Of a stretch of 64,000 nt of DNA, positions 45,389-53,383 are shown one piece after another (position 1 is the stretch's first letter; every line of letters starts with the position of its first letter). A model generated the notes under the pieces. The model saw nothing but the letters and a program-made list of their open reading frames with translations. It had not been told where the DNA came from and did not search any database. The DNA is from Burkholderiaceae bacterium 16 (lineage in GTDB: Bacteria; Pseudomonadota; Gammaproteobacteria; Burkholderiales; Burkholderiaceae), in NCBI GenBank assembly GCA_000955785.1, contig JYOD01000017.1, forward strand, positions 228,063 to 292,062. Direction: 5' to 3'. The position numbers and the translations under genes are program-made.

Positions 45389-46354
45389 TCAGGGCGCCAG
45401 TACCGCGCTGCCGGCCATCGTCGCCGGTACGGTCTGCCGCATCGTTTCCACGAAGCGGCGCAGCTTGGCGGGATAGAAGCTCGCGTAGGGATAGACCAGT
45501 TGCATGGGCAGCGAGGAAGCCTGCCACTGCGGTACCAGGTGGAGCAGGCGTCCCTGCGCGATGTCGTCCTCCATCAGCCACGCCGACGCCACGCAAACGC
45601 CCAGCCCCATGACCGCGGCGCTGCGCAGCGCATACAGGCTGTCGGTGCCGACGCGCGGGTGGAAGGCCAGCCGCTGGGTCTCGCCCGTGGCCGCATGGGT
45701 GAGCGACACCTCGTTGCGGTAGAAGGTGCGCAGCGACAGCCAGGGCAAGCCGGCAAGCTCATTCGGATGCGAGGGCATCGCCCTGGCTTCCAGTACCGAT
45801 GGCGCCGCCACGACGATGCGGGGCACTTCGGAAAGCCGGATCGCCACTACGGACGGGTCGCTGACCTCGCCCACGTGGATGGCGCAATCGATGCCTTCGG
45901 CGATGAAGTCCGGTGTCCGGTCGTGCAGCAGCCATTCGACCGTCACCCGCGGGTGACGGCGCAGGAATGCCGCCAGTGGCCCCACCAGTTGCTGCTGGCC
46001 GAACGCATGTGGCACCACCACCCGCAGCGTGCCCGCCGGTTCGTCGCCGGCGCCCCGCAAGTCCGCCTCGAACGCTTCCCAGTCCGCTACCAGCTCCTTG
46101 GCGCGCCCGAAGCAGCGCTCGCCGTCCTCGGTGAGTTTCATCGCATGCGTGGAGCGTTGCAGCAGGCGCAGGCCCAGCGAGCGCTCCAGGTTCTGCAGGC
46201 GGCGGCTCACCGTGGGCTGGGTGGTGCCCATCTGCGCGGCGGCCGCCGACAGGCTGCCGGCTTCGACGATCCGCACAAAGGTCTGCATCAGTTCGATGCG
46301 GTCGGTCGAGGCGGGCGCTGGCGTGGCGGGGGAGGGTGGTTTTAAGTTGGTCAT
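45389..46354 (-). CDS. LysR-family regulator divergent from an MFS gene
   Basis: 321 residues from ATG 46354; an in-frame TTG at 46372 is unlikely. N-terminal winged HTH: FVRIVEAGSLSAAAAQMG, TTQPTVSRRLQNLERSLG, RLLQRS. C-terminal PBP-like effector domain of the CrgA/DmlR type. Divergent from the MFS gene at 46452 with 97 bases between, the usual LysR-target layout, so it probably controls that exporter. Confidence 0.9.
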   Translation of the reverse strand: MTNLKPPSPATPAPASTDRIELMQTFVRIVEAGSLSAAAAQMGTTQPTVSRRLQNLERSLGLRLLQRSTHAMKLTEDGERCFGRAKELVADWEAFEADLRGAGDEPAGTLRVVVPHAFGQQQLVGPLAAFLRRHPRVTVEWLLHDRTPDFIAEGIDCAIHVGEVSDPSVVAIRLSEVPRIVVAAPSVLEARAMPSHPNELAGLPWLSLRTFYRNEVSLTHAATGETQRLAFHPRVGTDSLYALRSAAVMGLGVCVASAWLMEDDIAQGRLLHLVPQWQASSLPMQLVYPYASFYPAKLRRFVETMRQTVPATMAGSAVLAP

Positions 46355-46451
46355 ACGTTGGGCGCATAGCAATTGTGCAGAGTGTAGTACTACCGCGCTG
46401 AACTAGGGGCCGGCAAACTCCAGTCTCGTTTTCGATCCGAGGGTTTCCGCT

Positions 46452-47717
46452 ATGTCATCCATTCGCGTTACAGATGCAAATGCCGCCACACACCCGGCCG
46501 GAGCCCCGGCGGTCCCGGCGGCTGAGACGGGTGCCGCCACCGGCTTGCCCGCCCGGTTGGTCCTGCTGCTTGCCGCCGGCGCCGGCCTGGCTGTGGCATC
46601 GCTCTATTACAGCCAGCCCATGCTGGGCGTGCTGGGTCCGGATATCGGTGCGTCCGACCGGGCGGTGGGGCTGGTCCCCACCCTCACGCAACTGGGCTAT
46701 GCCCTGGGCATCCTGCTGCTGGCGCCGCTGGGCGACCGCTATGACCGCCGGCGCATCATCCTGGCCAAGGCCGCCGTGCTGAGCGCCGCGCTGCTGGCCA
46801 GCGGCGCCGCCTCAGGCATCGGGCTGCTGCTGGCCACCAGCCTGGCGATCGGGCTGGCCGCCACGATGGCGCAGGACATCGTGCCGGCGGCCGCCACGCT
46901 GGCGCCGGAGTCGCACCGGGGCAAGGTCGTCGGCACGGTGATGACGGGGCTGCTGCTCGGCATCCTGCTCTCACGCGTGCTCAGTGGTTTTGTGGCAGAG
47001 CACTTCGGCTGGCGGATCATGTTCGTGATCGCGGCGGCCAGCATCGCGCTGATCGGCGCGGTGGCATGGCGCGCACTGCCGCGCTTCAAGCCCACCACGC
47101 ATCTCGCGTACAGCGCGCTGCTCGGCTCGTTGGCCAGCCTGTGGCGCAAGCATGGCGCGCTGCGCCGGGCGACCCTGGCGCAGGGGCTGCTGTCAATCGG
47201 TTTCAGCGCGTTCTGGTCGACGCTGGCCGTCATGCTGCATGGCGCGCCGTTTCATCTGGGCAGCGCGGCCGCTGGCGCGTTCGGCCTGGCCGGCGCAGCC
47301 GGCGCGCTCGCCGCACCGCTGGCCGGCCGCCTGGCCGACCGCAAGGGCCCCGAGCTGGTCACGCGCCTGGGCGCCGCGCTGGCCGCGGTTTCGTTCGCGG
47401 GGATGTTGTTCTCGCCGTTGCTGGCGCCGCACGCACGGCTGTGGCTGATCGCGGCCAGCGCGCTGGGCTTCGACCTTGGCGTGCAGGTCTCGCTGGTCGC
47501 GCACCAGACCATCGTCTATGGTATCGAGCCTGGCGCGCGCAGCCGGCTGAATGCGGTGCTGTTCGTCGGCATGTTCGTGGGCATGGCGGCCGGTGCCGCG
47601 CTGGGCAGCCTGATGCTGGCGCGGTGGGGATGGATGGCCGTCACGGCATTGTCGACGGCGACGGCAATCGGGGCGTTGCTTGTGCGGGCATGGCCGGGGG
47701 CACGGCTGGCGAAATGA
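46452..47717 (+). CDS. MFS transporter, drug:H+ antiporter-like
   Basis: 421 residues with twelve predicted helices. After a 30-residue Ala/Pro-rich N-terminus comes TM1 (LVLLLAAGAGLAVASLYYSQ with the motif SLYYSQPML), then the loop-2 signature LGDRYDRRRIIL, and in the second half RLADRKGPELV. The SLYYSQP motif is found in YnfM/arabinose-efflux-like MFS proteins. Substrate unknown; probably regulated by the divergent LysR protein. Confidence 0.85.
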   Translation: MSSIRVTDANAATHPAGAPAVPAAETGAATGLPARLVLLLAAGAGLAVASLYYSQPMLGVLGPDIGASDRAVGLVPTLTQLGYALGILLLAPLGDRYDRRRIILAKAAVLSAALLASGAASGIGLLLATSLAIGLAATMAQDIVPAAATLAPESHRGKVVGTVMTGLLLGILLSRVLSGFVAEHFGWRIMFVIAAASIALIGAVAWRALPRFKPTTHLAYSALLGSLASLWRKHGALRRATLAQGLLSIGFSAFWSTLAVMLHGAPFHLGSAAAGAFGLAGAAGALAAPLAGRLADRKGPELVTRLGAALAAVSFAGMLFSPLLAPHARLWLIAASALGFDLGVQVSLVAHQTIVYGIEPGARSRLNAVLFVGMFVGMAAGAALGSLMLARWGWMAVTALSTATAIGALLVRAWPGARLAK

Positions 47718-47747
47718 CAAGCACCGCTTGCCGCGTCCGGCGAAAGA

Positions 47748-47784
47748 CGCCTCGCCAGCACGGGAAAAAGGGCATGGCGAGGCG
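47748..47784. terminator. Inverted repeat between convergent transporter genes
   Basis: CGCCTCGCCA and TGGCGAGGCG, perfect 10-bp stem with a 17-base loop, between the MFS gene ending at 47717 and the benzoate transporter ending at 47881. Likely a shared terminator or mRNA stabiliser. Confidence 0.35.
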
Positions 47785-47880
47785 AAAGTACGGCGCTTGG
47801 GGGCCACTCACGTACAGGGCTGAGTCTACACCTGGAAGCGAGTGGCGAATGTCTGCTGCCGCACATTGGATGCGCGGCCT

Positions 47881-49278
47881 TCAGCCGGAGTGCTGTACTC
47901 CGGGACCCATGCGCGGCCCGCCAGCCTGGCCGGGCGCTTGCGCCTGTTCTGCCAGGGCGGATGCGTGTTGCGCCGAAGCCGAGCGGCGATGGTCGATCAG
48001 CAGGACCGCAATCATCGCGATCACCCCCGGAATGGCGATCGCCATGAAATTCTGTTGCAGCGGCAGCGACATGCCCACCAGCGCACCGATCACGATCGGC
48101 GCCAGGATCGCCCCGCTGCGGCCGATGCCCGATGCCCAGCCGATACCGGTGGCGCGCGCCGCCATCGGATAGAACTGCCCGGCATAGGCATAGGTCACGA
48201 TCTGCGTGCCGATGGTCGAGGCCCCGGCCAGCGCCACCAGCACAAACAGCAACGGGGTGGGTACCGGGTAGCCCAGCAGCGTGATCGATACGGCGGCCAG
48301 CGCGTACATGCCGACCAGCACGTACTTGATATTGAAACGGTCGGCCAGCCAGCCGCCGCCGATGGCGCCGACCATGGCGCCGAAGTTCAGCACCAGCACG
48401 AAGGTCAGCGCCGAGCCCAGGCTGTAGCCGGCGCTGGCCATCATCTTGGCCAGCCATGAGCTGAGTGCGTAGACCATGAAGAGACACATGAAGAATGCCA
48501 CCCAGAACATCACGGTGCTGAAGCCTCGTCCGTCCTGGAACAGCTTGCCAATGGGCGCATCGCCGGCCTTGTCGCCGGCGGGCAGGGCGAACTGGTCGCC
48601 TGCCTGCGGCCGGTAGCCTGGTTCCAACCGGGAAACGATGGCCTTGAGCGTGTCGATCTGGCCCTTCCTGACCAGGAAGGGCATCGATTCCGGCAGGGAT
48701 TTCAGGATGAACGGGATCAGCAGCGCCGGCAGGCCCGCGGCGATAAACACCGACTGCCAGCCGTAGCTCTCGATCAGGCCCTTGCCCAGCAGGGCGGCCA
48801 GCATGCCCCCTGCGGAGTAGCCGCTGAACATCAGCGTGACCATGGTGCCGCGGATCTTGCGCGGCGAGTATTCGGTCATCTGCGCCACCACGTTCGGCAT
48901 GACGCCGCCGATGCCCAGGCCCGCCAGGAAGCGCGTGACGCTGAACGTCACGGGATCGCTGGTGAAGCCCGCCGCGGCGGTGAAGACGCTGAACAGCAGG
49001 ATGCAGATGGCGATGGCGCGGCGCCGTCCGATGCGGTCGGCGATGGTGCCCATGAAGATCGCGCCGAACATCATGCCGAACAGCGCGGAGCTGACCATGA
49101 AGCCGGCGCTGGTGGCGTCGACGCCCATGCTTTTCATGATGGAGGGGAGTGCGATGCCGACGACGGCGAGGTCGTAGCCGTCGAAGATGATGATGAGGGC
49201 GCACCAGAGGAGGATTTGGGCGTGGAAGCGGTTGAAGCGGGCTTCGTCAGCTAGTTTGTGGATGTCGATTTGGGGCAT
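47881..49278 (-). CDS. Aromatic acid:H+ symporter (AAHS family), probable benzoate importer
   Basis: 465 residues, twelve helices. TM1 contains DGYDLAVVG, the AAHS signature with the Asp needed for aromatic-acid transport (BenK/PcaK), and loop 2 has ADRIGRRRAI; TM4-5 region FLAGLGIGGVMPNVVAQMTE. Position downstream of benzoate-CoA ligase on the same strand makes benzoate the probable substrate. It is separated from bclA by 375 bases holding the dispersed repeat copy B and a REP-like hairpin, so it may have its own promoter. Confidence 0.88.
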   Translation of the reverse strand: MPQIDIHKLADEARFNRFHAQILLWCALIIIFDGYDLAVVGIALPSIMKSMGVDATSAGFMVSSALFGMMFGAIFMGTIADRIGRRRAIAICILLFSVFTAAAGFTSDPVTFSVTRFLAGLGIGGVMPNVVAQMTEYSPRKIRGTMVTLMFSGYSAGGMLAALLGKGLIESYGWQSVFIAAGLPALLIPFILKSLPESMPFLVRKGQIDTLKAIVSRLEPGYRPQAGDQFALPAGDKAGDAPIGKLFQDGRGFSTVMFWVAFFMCLFMVYALSSWLAKMMASAGYSLGSALTFVLVLNFGAMVGAIGGGWLADRFNIKYVLVGMYALAAVSITLLGYPVPTPLLFVLVALAGASTIGTQIVTYAYAGQFYPMAARATGIGWASGIGRSGAILAPIVIGALVGMSLPLQQNFMAIAIPGVIAMIAVLLIDHRRSASAQHASALAEQAQAPGQAGGPRMGPGVQHSG

Positions 49279-49360
49279 GGGGTGTCTCCTTTTGGTCCTT
49301 TTGGGATTTGGGTGTTTTGTTTTTTTGTTTGATGGAGTTGCAATTGCAACTGCTTAACGT

Positions 49361-49547
49361 CAAAGGCTTAACTTCAAAGTCAAAGGCGGTTTCACCCCCC
49401 TGCGGGGGGCGACCTACTTTCTTGTCTTGCCAAGAAAGTAGGCAAAGAAGGCGCGCCGGATGGGGCGACACCCCGAGGCGCCCCATCCGGCCTGGTACAC
49501 CTTGACGGCTCGCTTCGCATCGCTTGGGGGGCTCGCTTCGCATCGCT
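49361..49547 (+). repeat. Dispersed repeat, copy B, with conserved hairpin
   Basis: Same blocks as copy A with a 6-base insertion near the left end. The central hairpin is CCTACTTTCTTG-TCTTGC-CAAGAAAGTAGG (49413-49442); compared with copy A one stem pair has changed from T-A to C-G on both arms. At the right end an 18-base segment (GGCTCGCTTCGCATCGCT) is directly duplicated at 49507-49524 and 49530-49547. Confidence 0.8.
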
Positions 49548-49567
49548 CTTTTTTGCGCTGGTTGGCT

Positions 49568-49593
49568 CCCCTCTCCCGCTTGCGGGAGAGGGG
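49568..49593. repeat. REP-like hairpin
   Basis: CCCCTCTCCCGC-TT-GCGGGAGAGGGG, perfect 12-bp stem with a 2-base loop, followed by a GGGGGAGAGGG tail. This matches a palindromic family that recurs between genes in many high-GC proteobacteria. It is 60 bases past the bclA stop and may stabilise or terminate that mRNA. Confidence 0.7.
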
Positions 49594-49653
49594 TCGGGGG
49601 AGAGGGAGGGCGCTTGTTATGCCGTTGGGCGCTGGCTGCTCCCGCTTTGTTTC

Positions 49654-51225
49654 TCACGCCGGCGCGCTTTCCATCTCCCGCAGCCTGAACCGCTGTATCT
49701 TCCCCGTGGCTGTCTTCGGCAGCGCGTCCATGAACTCGATGATGCGAGGGTATTTGTATGGCGCCAGCCGTTCCTTGACGAAGGCTTTCAGCTCCGTCTC
49801 GCTCACCTGCGCGCCGGGTTTGAGTACCACGAAGGCCTTGGTCTTGGTGAGGCCCGCTTCGTCGGGGACGCCGATCACGGCGGCTTCGAGCACCGATGGG
49901 TGCACCATCAGCGTGGCTTCCACTTCGAAGGGGGATACATAGATGCCGCTGACCTTGAGCATGTCGTCGCTGCGGCCGGCGTAGCTGTAGCTGCCGTCGG
50001 CGTTGCGCACGTATTTGTCGCCGCTCTTGGTCCAGCCGCCGCGGAAGGTCTCGCGCGATTTCTCGCGGTTGCCCCAGTACATCAGCGCCGCGCTCGGGCC
50101 CTGGATATAGAGGTCGCCCACGTCGCCGTCGGGCACCGGCCGGCCGTCTTCGTCGCGCAGTTCGACCACATAGCCGGGTACCGGCCAGCCGGTGGTGCCG
50201 TAGCGCACCTGTCCCGGACGGTTGGACAGGAAGATATGCAGCATTTCCGTCGAACCGATGCCGTCGATGATCTCGCAGCCGAAGCGCGCGGTGAAACGCT
50301 CGCCGATGTCGGCCGGCAAGGCCTCGCCGGCGGACGAGCACACGCGCAGCGAGACCTGCTCCCGCTGCGGCAGCCCGGGCGCGGCGAGCATGCCCGCGTA
50401 GCCGGTGGGCGCGCCGAAGAACACGGTCGGCTGGTTTTCCAGCCAGCGCTTGAAGGTGGCCTCCGGCGTCGGCCGTTCGGCCATCAACACAACGGTAGCG
50501 CCCACGCTGAGCGGGAAGCTGAGGCCGTTGCCGAGCCCGTAGGCGAAGTAGAGCTTGGCTGCCGAGAAGCAGATATCGCTCTCGCACAACGAGAGGATGG
50601 GCTTCGCGTAAAGCTCGGCGGTCCAGTACGGATTGCCCTGGCTGTGCAGCACGCCTTTGGGACGCCCGGTGGAGCCCGACGAATAGAGCCAGAAGCCGGG
50701 ATCGTCGGGACCGGTACCAGCCGGCGCCGGTAGTGGCGCGTGGCTATCGATCAGCGCATCGAGCGCGATCATGCCGTGCGCAAGCGGCCCGGCGGGCCGG
50801 GAGACGATCACGCGCCCGATCTCATGGCCGCCCTGGGCGATGGCATCCTGCAGCACGGGCAGCAGCGCGCCCGAAACCAGCACCGCCTGCGCGCGGCTGT
50901 GCTGCAGCATATAGGCGTAGTCATCCGCGGTGAGCAGGGTGTTGACCGCCACCGGCACGATGCCCGCGTACATCGCGCCGAGGAAGCACACCGGCCAGTC
51001 GTTGCAATCGTGCATCAGCAACAGCACGCGCTCTTCGCGGTGGATGCCGCAAGCCTGCAGCGCGGCAGCGAGCCGGCGGATGCGGTTGGCCAGTTCGCCA
51101 TAGCGCATGTGGCCATGGTCGTCGATATAGGCGACCTTGCCAGGCCGCTGCGCATTGCACGCGATCAGGTGCTGGGCGAAGTTGAACGGCGTCCCGGGCG
51201 GCTGGACCTGTGGTTCGGCTGTCAT
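49654..51225 (-). CDS. bclA: Benzoate-CoA ligase
   Basis: 523 residues from ATG 51225 (GGGGAGA five bases upstream). Adenylate-forming enzyme: P-loop YSSGSTGRPKGV, FFGAPTGYAGML, the adenine motif GIGSTEMLHIF, YAGRSDDMLKVSG, and the C-terminal catalytic Lys in KTATGKIQRF. It activates benzoate with ATP and CoA, making benzoyl-CoA, the substrate of BoxAB and the expected effector of BoxR. Follows boxD after 49 bases on the same strand. GSTEMLHIFLSN is typical of benzoate-CoA ligases, which sets it apart from 4-coumarate ligases. Confidence 0.93.
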   Translation of the reverse strand: MTAEPQVQPPGTPFNFAQHLIACNAQRPGKVAYIDDHGHMRYGELANRIRRLAAALQACGIHREERVLLLMHDCNDWPVCFLGAMYAGIVPVAVNTLLTADDYAYMLQHSRAQAVLVSGALLPVLQDAIAQGGHEIGRVIVSRPAGPLAHGMIALDALIDSHAPLPAPAGTGPDDPGFWLYSSGSTGRPKGVLHSQGNPYWTAELYAKPILSLCESDICFSAAKLYFAYGLGNGLSFPLSVGATVVLMAERPTPEATFKRWLENQPTVFFGAPTGYAGMLAAPGLPQREQVSLRVCSSAGEALPADIGERFTARFGCEIIDGIGSTEMLHIFLSNRPGQVRYGTTGWPVPGYVVELRDEDGRPVPDGDVGDLYIQGPSAALMYWGNREKSRETFRGGWTKSGDKYVRNADGSYSYAGRSDDMLKVSGIYVSPFEVEATLMVHPSVLEAAVIGVPDEAGLTKTKAFVVLKPGAQVSETELKAFVKERLAPYKYPRIIEFMDALPKTATGKIQRFRLREMESAPA

Positions 51226-51274
51226 GCTTGTCTCCCCGTATCTGTGGTGTATTGATTTCGCCGGCGGCGCGCGC

Positions 51275-52819
51275 CTACAGGCGCTCCAGCACATGGGTGC
51301 CGGCCTGTACGGCGCTGCGCCGGTGATAGAAGTTCAGCGCGCGCAACCCGCCCAGTTCTTCGCCACCGCCGGCGCGGCCGGGGCCGCCATGCAGCGACTG
51401 CGGCATGACGTTGCCGTGGCCGGTGTGCAGCTGGGCCACCTCGGGGGAGATCACGTGGACGCGCCCGTGGCTGTCGGCAAGCTCGACAGCGATGGCGGCC
51501 AGCGCTCCGGGATCGCTGCCATACAGCGACGCCACCAGCGAACCCTGGCCCCGGCGCACCAGGGCCAGCGCATGGGCGCTGTCGCGGTAGGGCAGCAGCG
51601 TGGCCACGGGGCCAAACACCTCGGTGTCGTGGACGCGACCGGCGGCGTCCGCATCGCGCGCGCCCAGCAGCGTGGGGCCGATGCAGCAGGCCACGGCCGG
51701 GTCGGCATCGACCAGCGCATGCGTGGCGCCGTCGTGCAGCACTTCGGTTTGCGCCTGCAGATAGCCGAGCCCTTCGCGCACGGACGCGAGTTGCGTCCGG
51801 CTGACCAGGGCGCCCATGCGCACCGACTCTATGCGGGGATTCCCCACCGTGGTCTTGCGCAGGCGTGCCCCGATGGCTTCGGCGGCAGCGCCATACAAGG
51901 CCTCGGGCACGAAGATGCGGCGGATGGCCGTGCATTTCTGCCCGGACTTGACGGTCATTTCCCGCGCGGCTTCCTTGGCGAGCAGATCCAGTGCCTCGCT
52001 ACCTGCGGCCTCGCCGGGCAGCAGCAGGGCCGAGTTGACGCTGTCGGCCTCGATATTGACGCGTACCGAGCGCTGCGTCACCGCGGCATGCGAGCGGATC
52101 AGCGCGGCAGTCTCGGCCGAGCCGGTGAAGGAGACGACATCGAACGGCTGCAACTGGTCGAGCAGTCCGGCCGCGCTGCCGCATACCACGGAGAGCGCGC
52201 CGGGCGGCAACACGCCCGCCTCGACCACATCCTTCACCATGCGCTGGGTCAGCCACGCGGTGGCCGTCGCTGGCTTCACGATCACGGGCACGCCCGACAG
52301 CAGCGCCGGCGCGGCCTTCTCCCACAAGCCCCAGCCCGGGAAATTGAAGGCATTGATCAGGAGCGCCACGCCGCGCGTGGGTACCAGCACATGTTGCGAC
52401 TGGAAGAGCGGATCCTTGCCGAGGCGCGCGGCATCGCCGTCGATCAGGTAGCGGCGGTCGCCCAGCGATTCGCCGAGCTTCGCATAGGTGCCGAGCGTGA
52501 AGATGCCGCCATCGATATCCACCGCGGAATCGTTGTGCACGGTGCCGCTGTTGGAGGTGGCGATCTCGAAATACGCATCTCGGTTGGCTTGCAGGACCTT
52601 TTGCGCGGCGGCCAGCATGGCGGCGCGCTCGCGATAGGTCATGGCGCGCAATGCGGCACCGCCTTGCTCGCGCGCAAAGGCAAAGCCCGCCGCGAGGTCG
52701 AGCCCGGTGGCGTCGACGCGCACCAGTGCATCGCCGAGCACGGGGTCGGACAGCGTCGCACCGTTGCCGGAGCCGGCCTGCCAGCGGCCGCCAAGATAGT
52801 TGGAAAGCAATTCGGTCAT
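51275..52819 (-). CDS. boxD: 3,4-didehydroadipyl-CoA semialdehyde dehydrogenase
   Basis: 514 residues from ATG 52819; the frame to 52969 overlaps the upstream gene. Aldehyde dehydrogenase fold: NAFNFPGWGLWEK, FTGSAETAALI, general-base Glu in NIEADSVNS and catalytic Cys in SGQKCTAIRRI. The PaaZ-like N-terminal type seen here is that of BoxD, which oxidises the ring-opened semialdehyde to 3,4-didehydroadipyl-CoA with NADP+. Starts ten bases after the DUF4863 gene, so the two are co-transcribed with bclA. Confidence 0.9.
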   Translation of the reverse strand: MTELLSNYLGGRWQAGSGNGATLSDPVLGDALVRVDATGLDLAAGFAFAREQGGAALRAMTYRERAAMLAAAQKVLQANRDAYFEIATSNSGTVHNDSAVDIDGGIFTLGTYAKLGESLGDRRYLIDGDAARLGKDPLFQSQHVLVPTRGVALLINAFNFPGWGLWEKAAPALLSGVPVIVKPATATAWLTQRMVKDVVEAGVLPPGALSVVCGSAAGLLDQLQPFDVVSFTGSAETAALIRSHAAVTQRSVRVNIEADSVNSALLLPGEAAGSEALDLLAKEAAREMTVKSGQKCTAIRRIFVPEALYGAAAEAIGARLRKTTVGNPRIESVRMGALVSRTQLASVREGLGYLQAQTEVLHDGATHALVDADPAVACCIGPTLLGARDADAAGRVHDTEVFGPVATLLPYRDSAHALALVRRGQGSLVASLYGSDPGALAAIAVELADSHGRVHVISPEVAQLHTGHGNVMPQSLHGGPGRAGGGEELGGLRALNFYHRRSAVQAGTHVLERL

Positions 52820-52829
52820 GAGGCGGTTC

Positions 52830-53294
52830 TCAGCGGGTGAAGTCGATGCGGCCTTCGGGCAGCAGGTAAAGGACGAGCGCGCGCCCACAGGTGACGGTGG
52901 GCCGGTGCGCGCTGCCCGGCGGGCAGACCAGCCAGCCGGCGGGGCGGCCGTCGAACTCGGCGCCGGCATCGATCGGCACGATCAGGTCGATCTCGCCATT
53001 GGGATGGGTGTGATGCGGGCCGGCGATGTCCTTCATATCGACCACGTCGACCGAAAAGCCATGCAGGTCGGCGGCCGGCTTGAAGATGCGGCCATAGCGG
53101 ATGCCGCCGCCCTCGCGGTCGCACAGCCAGCCCTCGGCCACGCCGGTCTCGCAGGCGTTCTTCAGTGCGCTATAGGTAGGGCTGCCGACGCCGTGCTCGG
53201 CATTGAGCCAGGCATCCAGGGAGGCATCGAGAGGGCGGCCGGCAATGCGGGCCGTGAGCCGCGCGATCTGCTCGCGGAATTCGGTGGGGGACAT
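52830..53294 (-). CDS. DUF4863 protein of the box operon
   Basis: 154 residues from ATG 53294 (GGAG eight bases upstream); the frame to 53390 includes the operator region and is rejected. Cupin-like C-terminal half with HHTHPNGEIDLIVP, a plausible metal site (HxHxxxE), and CPPGSAHRPTV. The DUF4863 family includes proteins named p-hydroxylaminobenzoate lyase, and members recur in box clusters. Its role in benzoyl-CoA breakdown is not established. First gene of the minus-strand unit DUF4863-boxD-bclA, divergent from boxR. Confidence 0.75.
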   Translation of the reverse strand: MSPTEFREQIARLTARIAGRPLDASLDAWLNAEHGVGSPTYSALKNACETGVAEGWLCDREGGGIRYGRIFKPAADLHGFSVDVVDMKDIAGPHHTHPNGEIDLIVPIDAGAEFDGRPAGWLVCPPGSAHRPTVTCGRALVLYLLPEGRIDFTR

Positions 53295-53322
53295 GAAAGA
53301 CGCTCCGTTAGACTTAGCCGGG

Positions 53323-53351
53323 TTGCATACCCGCGTTTCATGCATTATTGT
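53323..53351 (+). promoter_or_regulatory. Putative boxR promoter
   Basis: TTGCAT (53323-53328) and TATTGT (53346-53351) with 17-base spacing. The -10 hexamer lies inside the TGCA-type operator at 53341-53354. Confidence 0.45.
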
Positions 53352-53354
53352 GCA
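53341..53354. promoter_or_regulatory. BoxR operator-like site 1
   Basis: TGCA-TTATTG-TGCA, between the divergent DUF4863 and boxR genes. A related AGCA-CTATAT-TGCA lies at 53390-53403 over the first codons of boxR. BoxR/BzdR-type regulators bind TGCA repeats (family knowledge). Confidence 0.6.
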
Positions 53355-53383
53355 TGAATGAAACATAGAGCCGTCACCAAACC

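Larger units (their letters stand above)
49279..49653. other. Repeat-filled stretch between bclA and the benzoate symporter
   Basis: 375 bases without a gene. Holds dispersed repeat copy B, an 18-base direct duplication and a REP-like hairpin, listed separately. The long minus-strand ORF running from bclA through here is out of frame with bclA and spurious. Confidence 0.55.

Noticed and set aside
46355..46451. GCATAGCAATTGTGC as a LysR box between lysR and the MFS gene
   Set aside because: Imperfect and short; plausible by position, but not strong enough to list as a feature.
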